Assembly: GCA_004366385.1 (NCBI GenBank)
Contig: SIRU01000065.1
Coordinates: forward strand, 1 to 43,506
DNA: 43,506 nucleotides
DNA from: Actinomycetota bacterium
GTDB taxonomy: Bacteria > Actinomycetota > Thermoleophilia > Gaiellales > Gaiellaceae
Direction: 5' to 3'
Shown in pieces: positions 23,275 to 32,305 of the stretch. Position 1 is the first letter of the stretch. Every line of letters starts with the position of its first letter. The position numbers and the translations under genes were made by a program. A model generated the notes under the pieces. It saw only the letters and a list, made by a program, of their open reading frames with translations, made no database searches and had not been told where the DNA came from.

Positions 23275-25113
23275 ATGGAAGCGGCTCGTCCGGGCGGACG
23301 GAGGCAGCGGACGCGCCGCGGCACCGTCGACAGACCCCTGAACACGCGCCTCGTCCGCGTCGCGGCGATCGTCGTCGCACCTGCGCTGCTCGCAGTCCTG
23401 TTCTCGATCTCGGCGACGGGCACGCTCCCCCGGTCGCCGATCGATCCCGTCTTCAACGGCGACACCGCCGGCGAGCTGGCGACGACGTTCGCGACCGAGC
23501 ACCCGTCCCGCGTTCCCGGGACGCCGGAGGCCGAGGCGGCGGCACTCTGGTACTCGGAGACGCTGGCCTCGCTGCGCCTCGCGACCGACGTCGACGTCTG
23601 GCGTGCCGATATCCCGGATCTCGGCGAGGTCGAGCTCCGGAACTTCGTCACCGTCGTCCCCGGCCAGTCCGCGGAGACGGTCGTCGTCGTCGCCCATAGA
23701 GACAACGCTGGAGTGGACCGCGCGACGGGCGACAACGCCTCCGGCACGGCCGCGCTCATCGAGCTCGCCCGCGGATACGCCCCCCAGAGCGCGACGCCGG
23801 CGCCGCGGCCCAGACGAACGCTCGTGCTCGTGTCCACCGACGGCGGAGCGTTCGGCGGCGGCGGTGCGCGCCGCTTCGCCGACGTCTCGCCCCACGCCGG
23901 CAAAGCCGTCGCGGCCGTCGTCCTCGACGGGATCGGCGGCCGGGGGCGTCCGCGCCTCGCCGTTGCCGGGGACGACTCTCGCTCGCCGTCGCGGGCCCTG
24001 GTCGCGACCGCCAAGGCGCGGATCGAGGAGGAGCTCGGCGTCGAGCCCGCGCTGCCGTCGTTGGCGACGCAGCTCGTCGACCTCGCGATCCCCTTCGCGG
24101 CCGGCGAGCAGGGGCCGCTCCTCGGACGAGGCGTCGCGGCGATCACGATCACGACCGAGGAGCCGGGCGATCCCGAGGTCCCCGCCGGAGACACGGCAGC
24201 GCCGATCGCCGTCGAGCGGCTCGGGCGGCTCGGGCGTGCGACGGATGCGCTGATCAGCTCGCTGGACGCCAGTGCGCCCGCGACGTTCCAGACTCCGGAC
24301 AGCGTGTTCCTCGACGACCGCGCGGCGAGCGGGTGGACGATCCGTCTGCTGCTCGTCGTGGCCATCGTTCCGTTCGCGCTCGGCGTGCTCGATCTGCTCG
24401 TGCGGTCGCGGCGAAGAGCGCTCCCGCTCAAGCCCGCGGGTCGTGCGCTGCGGACGCGCTTCCTCTTCTGGCTGTACGTCGGCGTGGTCGTGTGGCTCGG
24501 CGCCGTCGCAGGGGTGCTGCCGACGGGTGACCCGCTGCCCCTGCCGCCGTACACGGACTTCGTCGCGAACGCGCCGTTGTCGGGGATCACGCTCCTCGCG
24601 ATCGCCGTTGCACTCGGTTGGCTCGTCATCCGGCGCCCCATCGCCCCGTCGTACGCCCCGAGCCCGGAGGAGCGGCTCGCGGGCTACACCGTCGCGCTCG
24701 CCGCCCTCGGCGCTCTCGCGGTCGTGGTGGCGCTCGTGCAGCCGTACCTGCTCGTGCTCCTCATCCCGTCGCTGTACTCGTGGCTCTGGCTGCCGCTCGC
24801 CGCGGGCCCGCGGGGCCGCCTGGCCGCGTTCGCGGCGGGGCTGGTCGTCCCCGCAGCCGGACTGGTTCTCCTCGGCGCACAGCTCGATCTCGGGCCGGTC
24901 GACGTCCTGCTGTACGCGGTCGGGCTCGTCTCGGTCGGGTACGTGACCTGGGTGACGACCGCCCTCTGGCTCGCCTGGGCGGCGATCGCCGCACAGCTCG
25001 GCGCGATCGCCCTCGGCCGCTACGTCCCCTACATGCGCGGCGCGGAACCACCGCCGCCGGGACCGATGGGAACGGTGGTGTCCCGTGCAGTGCGCTACGG
25101 CAGGCGGAGGTAG
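23275..25113 (+). CDS. membrane protein with degenerate M28 peptidase domain
   Basis: A 612-residue protein with an N-terminal signal-anchor (about 27-48), an extracytoplasmic M28-like domain (about 60-340) and about seven hydrophobic helices at the C-terminus (about 358-590). The M28 part keeps VVAHRDNAG (the HxD metal motif) and GDNASGTAALIELAR (bridging Asp), but where active M28 enzymes have the Glu-Glu pair it reads VSTDGGAFGGGGARRF, with no Glu. Peptidase activity is therefore doubtful. The start at ATG 23275 fits the basic N-terminus. The last 19 bp overlap the convergent moeA gene. Function is unknown; the topology suggests a surface-exposed domain tethered to a membrane module. Confidence 0.75.
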   Translation: MEAARPGGRRQRTRRGTVDRPLNTRLVRVAAIVVAPALLAVLFSISATGTLPRSPIDPVFNGDTAGELATTFATEHPSRVPGTPEAEAAALWYSETLASLRLATDVDVWRADIPDLGEVELRNFVTVVPGQSAETVVVVAHRDNAGVDRATGDNASGTAALIELARGYAPQSATPAPRPRRTLVLVSTDGGAFGGGGARRFADVSPHAGKAVAAVVLDGIGGRGRPRLAVAGDDSRSPSRALVATAKARIEEELGVEPALPSLATQLVDLAIPFAAGEQGPLLGRGVAAITITTEEPGDPEVPAGDTAAPIAVERLGRLGRATDALISSLDASAPATFQTPDSVFLDDRAASGWTIRLLLVVAIVPFALGVLDLLVRSRRRALPLKPAGRALRTRFLFWLYVGVVVWLGAVAGVLPTGDPLPLPPYTDFVANAPLSGITLLAIAVALGWLVIRRPIAPSYAPSPEERLAGYTVALAALGALAVVVALVQPYLLVLLIPSLYSWLWLPLAAGPRGRLAAFAAGLVVPAAGLVLLGAQLDLGPVDVLLYAVGLVSVGYVTWVTTALWLAWAAIAAQLGAIALGRYVPYMRGAEPPPPGPMGTVVSRAVRYGRRR

Positions 25114-26285
25114 CGGACCGGCGAGCCCGCCCGGATCTCCCCCGTCCCGCGCGGCACGTGCACGAGCGAGTCGGCCGAGGCGGCACGCACGATCATGTGC
25201 GACTCCTGGCCGGTGACCGGCTCGAGCAGCGGGCCGTCGTCCCCGACCCGACGGGCGCGGAGGAACTCGTCGCGCTCGGCGTTGCGACGCAGCGCGATCG
25301 TCGCTCGCCCGTGCTCGTACGCGGGCCGGGGATCGGCTGCGCCCTGGAGCGCCCGCAGAGCCGGAGTGACGAAGACGACCGACCCCACGAGCGCCGAGAC
25401 GGGATTCCCGGGAAGCCCGAAGACCAGTGTCGATCCGCGCACGCCGAACGAGACCGGTTTCCCCGGCTTGATCGCAACCCTCCAGAACAGCTCTTCGACG
25501 CCGAGCTCCGTCGCGACCCTCCGGACGAGGTCGTGCGGCCCCATCGAGACTCCGCCGGTGCTGACGAGCACATCGGCGGCGAGGCCCTCCTCGAGCGCGC
25601 GGCGGTGGGCTGCCTCGTCGTCGGGGGCCACCGGAAGCACGGCGACGTCGGCGCCGGCGGCTGCGAGCGCGGCCGCAACCATCACCCGGTTCGACTCGTA
25701 GATCTGGCCCGGCTCGAGCTCCCCACCCGGCGGCCGAAGCTCGGACCCGGTCGCGAGAACCGCGACGCGCGGGCGCCGCCCGCACACCACCTCCGCGACC
25801 CCGGCTGCCGCGAGCGCGCCGATCCTGGCCGCACGCAAGGTCTCGCCGGGGGTCGCGACGGGCTCGCCGGCGCGGACGTCTCCTCCTCTGGGCCGGATGT
25901 GGGCCGCAGCCCGCGCCGCGGAGGGGATCTCGACCTCGCCGTCCGCCTCCGAGACGAGCTCGACGGGGACGACGGCGTCCGCACCCGGCGGCACGACCGC
26001 CCCAGTGGCGATCCCGGCGGCCGTCTCGGGCTCGAGCACATGGGCGAGCGGGTCGCCGGCGGCGATCCTGGCGGCGATCGGAAGACGGCCCGGCGTGTCC
26101 GCGGCGCGGACGGCGAACCCGTCCATCGCCGAGCTCGGGAACGGCGGGAGGTCGACACGCGCGAGCGCCGGCTCGGCGACGACCCTCCCCGTCGCGACCG
26201 CGAGCGGCACGAGCTCCGCCGGCAGCGGTCGCGCGCGGGCGAGCACGACCTCGAGCGCGTCGTCGAGCGAGAGCGGCTCGGCCAC
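25095..26285 (-). CDS. moeA: molybdopterin molybdotransferase MoeA
   Basis: A 396-residue enzyme that inserts molybdate into adenylated molybdopterin. Features: SSAMDGFAVRAADT, the ATGAVVPPGADAVV strand, RPRGGDVRAGE, ATGSEL, STGGVSMGPHDLVRR with the conserved acid, IKPGKPVSFG and FGLPGNPVSALVG, then the C-terminal beta domain. The chosen start is GTG 26285, 8 bp after the PBP1A stop. It completes, with moaC and mog in the other operon, part of the molybdenum cofactor route. Co-transcription with PBP1A is likely, which has no obvious functional reason. Confidence 0.95.
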   Translation of the reverse strand: MAEPLSLDDALEVVLARARPLPAELVPLAVATGRVVAEPALARVDLPPFPSSAMDGFAVRAADTPGRLPIAARIAAGDPLAHVLEPETAAGIATGAVVPPGADAVVPVELVSEADGEVEIPSAARAAAHIRPRGGDVRAGEPVATPGETLRAARIGALAAAGVAEVVCGRRPRVAVLATGSELRPPGGELEPGQIYESNRVMVAAALAAAGADVAVLPVAPDDEAAHRRALEEGLAADVLVSTGGVSMGPHDLVRRVATELGVEELFWRVAIKPGKPVSFGVRGSTLVFGLPGNPVSALVGSVVFVTPALRALQGAADPRPAYEHGRATIALRRNAERDEFLRARRVGDDGPLLEPVTGQESHMIVRAASADSLVHVPRGTGEIRAGSPVRYLRLP

Positions 26286-26293
26286 GGCGGCCG

Positions 26294-28384
26294 TCAGCGG
26301 ACCTGGCGGATCGGCGGGGTCGGCGGCGGCTTCGACTCCGTCTCGGTCTGCGTCGTCGTGCGCGCAGCGCTCGGGTCGTAGCTCCGCGCGTACGTCCCCT
26401 GCGTGAACGACTTCCACTCGGGCCACACGGACGGCTCCGGGAAGGCCGCTCGCTCCACGTTCTCGAGCGCGCCCTCCATGAAGAGCCGCCAGATCTCCGC
26501 GGGGAAGCTGCCGCCGCTGACGGCGATCCCGTGCACGTTCTCCATCGGGATCTCGCCGCGCGTGTACCCGATCCAGACGGTGGTCGCGAGGCCCGGCGTG
26601 TACCCGGCGAACCAGGCGTCCTTGTGCTCCTCGTTCGTCCCGGTCTTGCCCGCCGCGGGTCGCCCGAACGCCGCGCGCGTGCCGGTACCCGACTGCATGT
26701 TCTGCTCGAGGATGCGGGTCACGACGGCTGCGGTCCCCTCCGAGATGGCGCGGCGCCGCTTGGGGACGCCCCAGCCGGCGGTCTTGTCCTCGCGACCGTC
26801 GGCGAGGACGACACGCCGGATCGCGGTCGGCTCCGCGTGCACGCCGCCGGCCGCGAGCGTCGCGTACCCGGAAGCGAGGTCGAGCGGGGAGACGGCGACC
26901 GATCCGAGCCCAATCGACGGAACGTATGCGCCCTTGACGTCGAGGGGCGAGCGGACGCCCATCTTTCGCGCCACCTCGGCCACCTTCTCCGGTGTGACGT
27001 CGAGGGTGAGCTGCGCGTACACGGCGTTGTCGGACCGGATCGTCGCGCTCCGGATCGAGCTCCACCCGTAGTAGTCGTTCGCGTACGTGTGCACACACCA
27101 CCACGAGCCGTCGTCGCAGTTCCCGGCCGGGTGGACCTTGTACGTGAACGGCGCCGACACGTAGTAGGTCGAGTCCGGGTTCACGCCCAGCTCGATGGCG
27201 GCGGCGAGAACGAACGTCTTGAACGTCGAGCCGGGCTGCCGGCGCGCTTGCGAGAGGAGGTTGAACTCGTTCTTCGGCCTGTTCGGGACGACCGCGGCCA
27301 TCGCGCGAATCGCGCCGGTGCGCGGGCTGATCGAGATGAGCGCAGCGGCGGGATCGGTGGGACGGTTCAGCGTGTCCGTGATCGCCTGCTCCGCGAGCCG
27401 CTGGTAGCGCGGGACGATGGTGGTGTAGACGCGGAGACCGCCCGAGCGGACGGTGCCGGCGCCGTACACCTCGATCAGCTTGTCCCGCACGAACCCGAAG
27501 AAGTACGGCTCCCGGATCTGGCTGTACAGCCGCCCCGGCTTCAGCCCGAGCGGCGTCTTGACGGCGCGCGCGAACCGCCGCTGCGGGATCACGCCGGTGT
27601 CGCGCATCGCGCGCAACACCTCCGCCCGCCGGGCGAGCGCGCGCTGCGGGCTCGTGAACGGGTTGAAGACCGACGGCGCCTGCGTGAGGCCGGCGAGCAA
27701 CGCGGACTCCGTGAGCGTGAGCTCCAGCGACGGCTTCGAGAAGTACGTCTGGGAGGCGGCCTCGATCCCGTAAGCCTGGTTCCCGTAGTAGACCTGGTTG
27801 AGGTAGACGGTGAGGATCCGGTGCTTCGACCACTTGCGGTCGAGCTTGGTTGCCAGGCAGGCCTCCTTGAGCTTCCGCTCCACGGTTCGCTCGCGCCCGA
27901 TGTAGAGGTTCCGCACGAGCTGCTGGGTGATCGTGGACCCACCCTCGACGATCCTCCCGGCCTTGATGTCGGTGACGGCCGCGCGCGCGATGCCCTCGAC
28001 GTCCACGCCGCCGTGCCGGAAGAAGCGCCGGTCTTCGACCGCGATCGTCGCGCGACGGATCCACGGCGACATCTCGGCGGCCGTGACCGGCTGCCGGTTG
28101 CGCTCGGCGGGGATCGAGCCGAGCAGCGAGCCGTCCGCGGCGTAGAGGAACGAGTTCTGGCCGATCCTGATCGAGCGCAGCGAGTCGAGGTCGCAGGACG
28201 AGCCGTACGCGAAGACCGCGGCGCCGCCGCCCAGCGCCGCGGCGACCCCGAGCGCGCCGACCACGGCGAGGCCGACGGCGATGCCCTGGCGGCGACGGCG
28301 ACGGCGCGCCGCTCGGAGCCGCCGGTTCCGGGCGTGACGCAGCTCCGAGTCGACGGACGAGCGCCTGCTGCCCCGCGGGCTCAT
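26294..28384 (-). CDS. class A penicillin-binding protein (PBP1A-like)
   Basis: A 696-residue bifunctional cell-wall synthase. A basic cytoplasmic tail and one transmembrane helix (about 34-60) precede the GT51 glycosyltransferase domain with EDRRFFRHGGVD (catalytic Glu), GGSTITQQLVRNLYI and RKLKEACLATKLDRKWSK. The transpeptidase domain has SxxK in PGSTFK near 389, SxN (SDN) near 455 and KTGT near 580. The C-terminal tail is rich in Thr, Pro and Lys. ATG start. It diverges from the CPBP gene by 93 bp. It joins glycan strands and crosslinks peptidoglycan in the periplasmic space. Confidence 0.95.
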   Translation of the reverse strand: MSPRGSRRSSVDSELRHARNRRLRAARRRRRRQGIAVGLAVVGALGVAAALGGGAAVFAYGSSCDLDSLRSIRIGQNSFLYAADGSLLGSIPAERNRQPVTAAEMSPWIRRATIAVEDRRFFRHGGVDVEGIARAAVTDIKAGRIVEGGSTITQQLVRNLYIGRERTVERKLKEACLATKLDRKWSKHRILTVYLNQVYYGNQAYGIEAASQTYFSKPSLELTLTESALLAGLTQAPSVFNPFTSPQRALARRAEVLRAMRDTGVIPQRRFARAVKTPLGLKPGRLYSQIREPYFFGFVRDKLIEVYGAGTVRSGGLRVYTTIVPRYQRLAEQAITDTLNRPTDPAAALISISPRTGAIRAMAAVVPNRPKNEFNLLSQARRQPGSTFKTFVLAAAIELGVNPDSTYYVSAPFTYKVHPAGNCDDGSWWCVHTYANDYYGWSSIRSATIRSDNAVYAQLTLDVTPEKVAEVARKMGVRSPLDVKGAYVPSIGLGSVAVSPLDLASGYATLAAGGVHAEPTAIRRVVLADGREDKTAGWGVPKRRRAISEGTAAVVTRILEQNMQSGTGTRAAFGRPAAGKTGTNEEHKDAWFAGYTPGLATTVWIGYTRGEIPMENVHGIAVSGGSFPAEIWRLFMEGALENVERAAFPEPSVWPEWKSFTQGTYARSYDPSAARTTTQTETESKPPPTPPIRQVR

Positions 28385-28477
28385 GTGCGGATGCTAGCCG
28401 CCACACCGCGGGATTCGACACGGAGGATCCCGCTCCTCAGCGGACGCTCCAGCGCCTCGTGATGGAATGCGCGGCCT

Positions 28478-29176
28478 ATGGAGAGCGGCACTCCCCCGTC
28501 CGCGGCCCGGTCCAGGCCGGGCCGCCCGCTCCCGGCACGACTGGCCGGCTGGCTCGTCTTCGTCCTCGCACTCACCGCACTGAGCTACGGATCGCGGCTC
28601 GGAGGCGCAGAGGCGCCGGACGACCTCGCGTACCGGTACTCGTCGTCGATCGCGGCGCTCGTGCAGTACGGCCTCATGCTCGGGATCCTCCTGCTCATCG
28701 CGCGCGGGCTCCCACTGCGCGACGCCTTCGCCCTGCACCGGCCCGCGTCCTGGCCGCGCGCGGTCGGCCTCGCCGCGCTCACGCTGCTCGCGATCTGGGG
28801 GGCGAGCGCAGCGCTGGCGCCCTTCCTCGACGCGACGGGCGAGCAGGGCCTCGTCCCCAAGGAGTGGGACTCGAACCGCGCCGGCGCATTCGCGGTCTTC
28901 TTCGTCGTCGTCGCACTCGTCGCGCCGACGGTCGAGGAGCTCACGTATCGCGGCCTGGGCTACACCCTGCTGGCCCCGTACGGGACCTGGGTCGCGATCC
29001 TCGTCACGGGCGTCCTCTTCGGAGCGGCGCACGGCCTGCTCGTCGCGTTGCCCATCCTGACCTTCTTCGGGATCGCGGTCGGGTGGCTCCGCTCCAGGAC
29101 GGAGAGCATCTACCCGCCGGTGCTGCTGCACGCGGTCTTCAACGGGACCGCCCTGGTCGTCGCGATCGTGGCCTGA
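28478..29176 (+). CDS. CPBP-family intramembrane metalloprotease
   Basis: A 232-residue membrane protein with about six helices. The ABI/CPBP motifs are complete: motif 1 VEELTYRGLG (EExxxR), motif 2 FGAAHG (FxxxH type) and motif 3 HAVFNG. These form the metal site of Rce1/CAAX-like proteases. Prenyl substrates are unlikely in bacteria; members take part in bacteriocin immunity or membrane-protein processing. ATG start after a weak upstream region. It ends 6 bp from the convergent bifunctional nuclease gene. Confidence 0.88.
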   Translation: MESGTPPSAARSRPGRPLPARLAGWLVFVLALTALSYGSRLGGAEAPDDLAYRYSSSIAALVQYGLMLGILLLIARGLPLRDAFALHRPASWPRAVGLAALTLLAIWGASAALAPFLDATGEQGLVPKEWDSNRAGAFAVFFVVVALVAPTVEELTYRGLGYTLLAPYGTWVAILVTGVLFGAAHGLLVALPILTFFGIAVGWLRSRTESIYPPVLLHAVFNGTALVVAIVA

Positions 29177-29182
29177 CGGACG

Positions 29183-29761
29183 CTACGCCTCGTCCTCTTC
29201 CTCGTCGCCCTCCTCACCCGACTCCTCGTCGTAGCCGAGCGACTCGAGGCTCGAAGCGAACTCCTCCACCGTCACGTTCTCGAGGAAGCGCCGGAACTCG
29301 TCCGGGTCGAGGTCGCTGAGACGCGACGCGGACATCAGCCCGGGCTGCTCTCCCTCCTCGGCCTGGAAGTCGATCCCCGACTCCTCGATCACGTCGTCGT
29401 CCGCGAAGATCTGGGCGTCGCAGCGCACGGCGAGAGCGATCGCGTCGGACGGGCGCGAGTCGATCTCGACCTCGCGGCCGTCCTGCACGATCGTGATTCG
29501 CGCGAAGAACGTGTTCTCACGGAGCTCCGTCACCGTCACCCGGACGACCTCGCCCTGGAGCTCGGCCACGACGTCGCTCAGCAGGTCGTGCGTCATCGGC
29601 CGCGGGGGAGTGGCGCCCTGGAGCTTCATGAGGATCGCGGCCGCCTCGGCGTGCCCGATCCAGATCGGCAGGAACTTGTCGTCGTCGGCGGTCTTCAGGA
29701 GCACGATCGGCTGCTTGCCGACGGGCTCGAAGCTCACGCCGTAGAGGGTCATCTCTCGCAT
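29183..29761 (-). CDS. bifunctional nuclease family protein (DUF151)
   Basis: A 192-residue protein of the BFN family. The core MTLYGVSFEP, PIVLLKTADDDKFLPIWIGHAEAAAI, RPMTHDLL and VEIDSRPSDAIALAVR (quoted in part) matches DUF151, whose plant member has RNase and DNase activity. The C-terminal 50 residues are strongly acidic (EESGEEGDEEEDEA end), which is unlike the compact minimal family. Two closely spaced Met codons (29761 and 29752) are possible starts. Physiological role in bacteria is not known; the gene stands between CPBP and tRNA-Ile. Confidence 0.85.
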   Translation of the reverse strand: MREMTLYGVSFEPVGKQPIVLLKTADDDKFLPIWIGHAEAAAILMKLQGATPPRPMTHDLLSDVVAELQGEVVRVTVTELRENTFFARITIVQDGREVEIDSRPSDAIALAVRCDAQIFADDDVIEESGIDFQAEEGEQPGLMSASRLSDLDPDEFRRFLENVTVEEFASSLESLGYDEESGEEGDEEEDEA

Positions 29762-29837
29762 CGCCGGGCCGGACTCATCTTAGACACGACCCTCCGCTAC
29801 AGTTGCCCCGCTGGTCGATCGCCGAGATCGAGCACAC

Positions 29838-29911
29838 GGGCGATTAGCTCAGTCGGTTAGAGCGCCGCTCTGATAAGGCGGAGGCCCCTGGTTCGAGTCC
29901 AGGATCGCCCA
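29838..29911 (+). tRNA. tRNA-Ile (GAT)
   Basis: A 74-nt canonical cloverleaf: acceptor GGGCGAT/ATCGCCC, D loop AGTCGGTTAGAGC, anticodon loop CTGATAA with GAT, T arm CCTGG-TTCGAGT-CCAGG and discriminator A. CCA is not encoded. It is a stand-alone gene, not within an rRNA operon here. Confidence 0.97.
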
Positions 29912-29916
29912 CCTGG

Positions 29917-29943
29917 CGTGGGGGAGCCCATGGTTCCCCCACG
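29917..29943. terminator. hairpin after tRNA-Ile
   Basis: Arms CGTGGGGGA (29917-29925) and TCCCCCACG (29935-29943) form a 9-bp stem with a 9-nt loop, 5 bp behind the tRNA and facing the parB 3' end. The following sequence is C-rich without a T-run. It probably ends the tRNA transcript and may also serve the parAB side. Confidence 0.5.
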
Positions 29944-30041
29944 AGCCCCCTCCTTCGCCGCGACGCACAGCACAACGCCTCTTGGCCTCCCGGCGGGCGA
30001 AGCCCGCCTCCGGCCACGAGCGGGGAGCTCGTGAAGGCGCC

Positions 30042-30887
30042 TCAGCCCGCGGCGGCTTCGAAGGCTTCGACGAGCTCCTCGAGCTTCACCTCGTCGTCGA
30101 AGCGGATCTGGAGCCTGCCGCCGACAACGCGCACAGGGAGCCCCGTGATGCGCTCGGCGGCGGCAGTCGCGCGGTCGACGAGGGCGGGGTCGAAAAGGTC
30201 GGTGCGACGCGGGCGGCGCTGGGCCCCGCCTTCGCGGGCGGCGCGCTCGGCCGCCCTGACGCTGATCCCGTCGCGGACGATCCTGCGCGCGAGCTTCTTC
30301 CGGGCCTCGTCGTCGGGGAGCGCGAGCACGGCTCGAGCATGGCCCTCCGTCAGGTCCCCGCGCGCGAGCATCCAGAGCACCTCCTCCGGAAGCTCGAGCA
30401 GCCGCAGGCGGTTCGACACCGCCGGCTTCGAGCGGCCGACGTGCTCGGCGACCTCGCCGAGCGAGAGCTCGAACTCGTCCACGAGCGACGCGTACGCGCG
30501 CGCCTCCTCCACTGGGGAGAGCTGCTCGCGGGCGACGTTCTCGACGAGGCCCAGCAGCAGCGAGTCGCCGTCCTCGGCGTCGCGCACGACCGCAGGCAGC
30601 GTGGGGATCCCTGCCGCCTGGGCGGCCCGCCACCGGCGCTCGCCGGCGATGAGCTCGAAGCCGCCCTCGGATCGCCGGCGCACCACGATGGGCTGGAGCA
30701 CGCCCTGGAGACGGATCGATGCGGCGAGCCCGGCTGCCGCCTCGGGCTCGAAGCGCCTGCGCGGCTGTCGCGGGTTCGGGTGGATCGACTCGACGGGGAG
30801 GTGCAACAGCTCCGGCTGGCCAGCCTCGCCCAACAGCACCTCGAGGCCGCGGCCCAGGCCGCGCCGCTCCTTAGGAACGCTCGACAA
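30042..30887 (-). CDS. parB: chromosome partitioning protein ParB
   Basis: A 281-residue CTP-dependent DNA clamp that loads at parS. Conserved parts: the N-terminal ERRGLGRGLEVLLG that touches ParA, PNPRQPRRRFE, the CTP-binding GERRWRAAQAAG and LVENVAREQLSPVEEA, a helix-turn-helix region SLGEVAEHVGRSKPAVSNRLRLL (quoted in part) for parS recognition, and a C-terminal dimer domain. TTG is the start codon, overlapping the parA end by 17 bp. A candidate parS site lies about 9 kb to the left. Confidence 0.95.
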   Translation of the reverse strand: MSSVPKERRGLGRGLEVLLGEAGQPELLHLPVESIHPNPRQPRRRFEPEAAAGLAASIRLQGVLQPIVVRRRSEGGFELIAGERRWRAAQAAGIPTLPAVVRDAEDGDSLLLGLVENVAREQLSPVEEARAYASLVDEFELSLGEVAEHVGRSKPAVSNRLRLLELPEEVLWMLARGDLTEGHARAVLALPDDEARKKLARRIVRDGISVRAAERAAREGGAQRRPRRTDLFDPALVDRATAAAERITGLPVRVVGGRLQIRFDDEVKLEELVEAFEAAAG

Positions 30888-31653
30888 GCTCCATCGCCAC
30901 CTTCCAGTACGCCTCCGCGCCGACTGAGCGGCGGTCGTACGCGATCGCAGGAAGCCCGTGGCTCGGCGCCTCCGCGAGGCGGACCGAGCGGGGCACGGTC
31001 TGGGTGAAGACGAGGTCGCCGAAGTGCCTCCGCAGCTCGGCCTCGACCTCGGCTGCCAGGCGGGTGCGGGAGTCGGCCATCGTCAGCAGGATCCCCGCGA
31101 CCGCAAGCTCCGGGTTCAGGCGCGCCTGCACGAGGTTGACGGTCCCGAGGAGCTGCGAGAGCCCCTCGAGCGCGTAGTACTCGGCCTGCACCGGCGCGAG
31201 CACGCGCTGCGCGGCTGCGAGCGCGTTCACGGTCAGCGGCCCGAAGGACGGCGGGCAGTCGAGGAAGACGAACGAGTAGGGGTCGAGCCTCCCCTCGAGC
31301 GCCTCGGCCAGGTACCGCTCACCACCGGGTCGCGTGGACAGGTCGACGGCCGCCGCCGCAAGGTCGCTCTTCGCCATCACGACGTCGAGGTTCGGGAAGC
31401 CGGACGGCTTCGCCAGACTCGCGAGCGCGCCACCGTCGAGCAACTCGTGCGTCGAGGCGCCGTTCGCACGGAGACCGAGCCCCGAGGTCGCGTTTGCCTG
31501 CGGATCGAGGTCGACGAGCAGCACCCGCTCCCCTGCCTCGGCGAGGCACGCGCTCACGTTCACCGCGGTCGTCGTCTTCCCGACGCCGCCCTTCTGGTTC
31601 GCAACGGCGTAGACCTTTGCTCTGCGCAAGATCGAAGACCCCGGGGCCGACAC
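30871..31653 (-). CDS. parA: chromosome partitioning ATPase ParA/Soj
   Basis: A 260-residue deviant Walker ATPase. The P-loop is NQKGGVGKTTTAVN at residues 19-32 with the signature Lys, Walker A' is LLVDLDPQANATSGLG, and Walker B VFLDCPPSFGPLT is near 130. ATP-bound ParA coats the nucleoid and is released by ParB, which moves the origin. GTG start; the first dozen residues are not conserved, so a later start is possible but none is obvious. Third from the end of the long yidC-to-parB run. Confidence 0.95.
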   Translation of the reverse strand: MSAPGSSILRRAKVYAVANQKGGVGKTTTAVNVSACLAEAGERVLLVDLDPQANATSGLGLRANGASTHELLDGGALASLAKPSGFPNLDVVMAKSDLAAAAVDLSTRPGGERYLAEALEGRLDPYSFVFLDCPPSFGPLTVNALAAAQRVLAPVQAEYYALEGLSQLLGTVNLVQARLNPELAVAGILLTMADSRTRLAAEVEAELRRHFGDLVFTQTVPRSVRLAEAPSHGLPAIAYDRRSVGAEAYWKVAMELVERS

Positions 31654-31701
31654 CCGCTCAACCTACCGAGGCCGCCGGACGCCTTCAGCGTGCCTGCGGC
31701 G

Positions 31702-32298
31702 TCAGCGCAGCGGTCGCTTCTTGGCCACTCCGGGACGCCGCGGAAAGCCCTCTGGCGTAGGTCCGAGCTTGCGCAGGACCACGAGGCCCCCGGGAGACGA
31801 CTCGAGCTCGCCCGCGAGGTGCCCGGCGACACGGGCGACGTGGTCGAGGTCTGCCGTCTCGCCGACCCAGAGGATCGCCGCGCCGCCCGGCTCGACGAGC
31901 GGGAGGCAGAGCTCGGCGGCGACGGGGGGCTTGGCGAGCGCCTTCGCGAGCGCGGCGCCGTAGGCATCCGCGGGCTGAGCCTCGGCGCGGCCCCACACGA
32001 CCTCGACGTTGGCGAGTCCCCGCGCGATCCGCTCGAGGAACTCGCACTTCCTCCGCTCGGCCTCGAGCAACGTGAACGTCCGCTCCGGAAGCGAGACGGC
32101 CAGCGGGATCCCGGGCGAGCCTCCGCCCGAGCCGACGTCGATCACCGGCCCGGTCTCCTCCCGGAGGAGCGGCGCGGCACGAAGCGCGTCCTCGAGCAGC
32201 ACGCGACGCGCGTCGTCCCCCGAGAGGGCAGTCAGCCCGGGCGTGGCGACCACCGAGTCGAGCCACCGCTCGAGGAGCTCGCCCGAGCCGCCCTCCAC
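31702..32298 (-). CDS. rsmG: 16S rRNA (guanine527-N7)-methyltransferase RsmG
   Basis: A 198-residue SAM methyltransferase that modifies G527 of 16S rRNA. The SAM motif is VIDVGSGGGSPGIPLA, with the following TLLEAERRKCEFLE, and the C-terminal LRKLGPTPEGFPRRPGVAKKRPL ends the protein (quoted in part) as in other RsmG/GidB proteins. GTG start, 7 bp after khpB. Loss gives low-level streptomycin resistance in other bacteria. Position between khpB and parA is conserved around bacterial origins. Confidence 0.95.
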   Translation of the reverse strand: MEGGSGELLERWLDSVVATPGLTALSGDDARRVLLEDALRAAPLLREETGPVIDVGSGGGSPGIPLAVSLPERTFTLLEAERRKCEFLERIARGLANVEVVWGRAEAQPADAYGAALAKALAKPPVAAELCLPLVEPGGAAILWVGETADLDHVARVAGHLAGELESSPGGLVVLRKLGPTPEGFPRRPGVAKKRPLR

Positions 32299-32305
32299 CG
32301 GGGCC

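Noticed and set aside
25095-28421. A single long minus-strand open frame spanning moeA and the PBP1A gene, which looks like a fusion.
   Set aside because: The right part is an out-of-frame shadow of PBP1A; MoeA homology starts only at about 26285.
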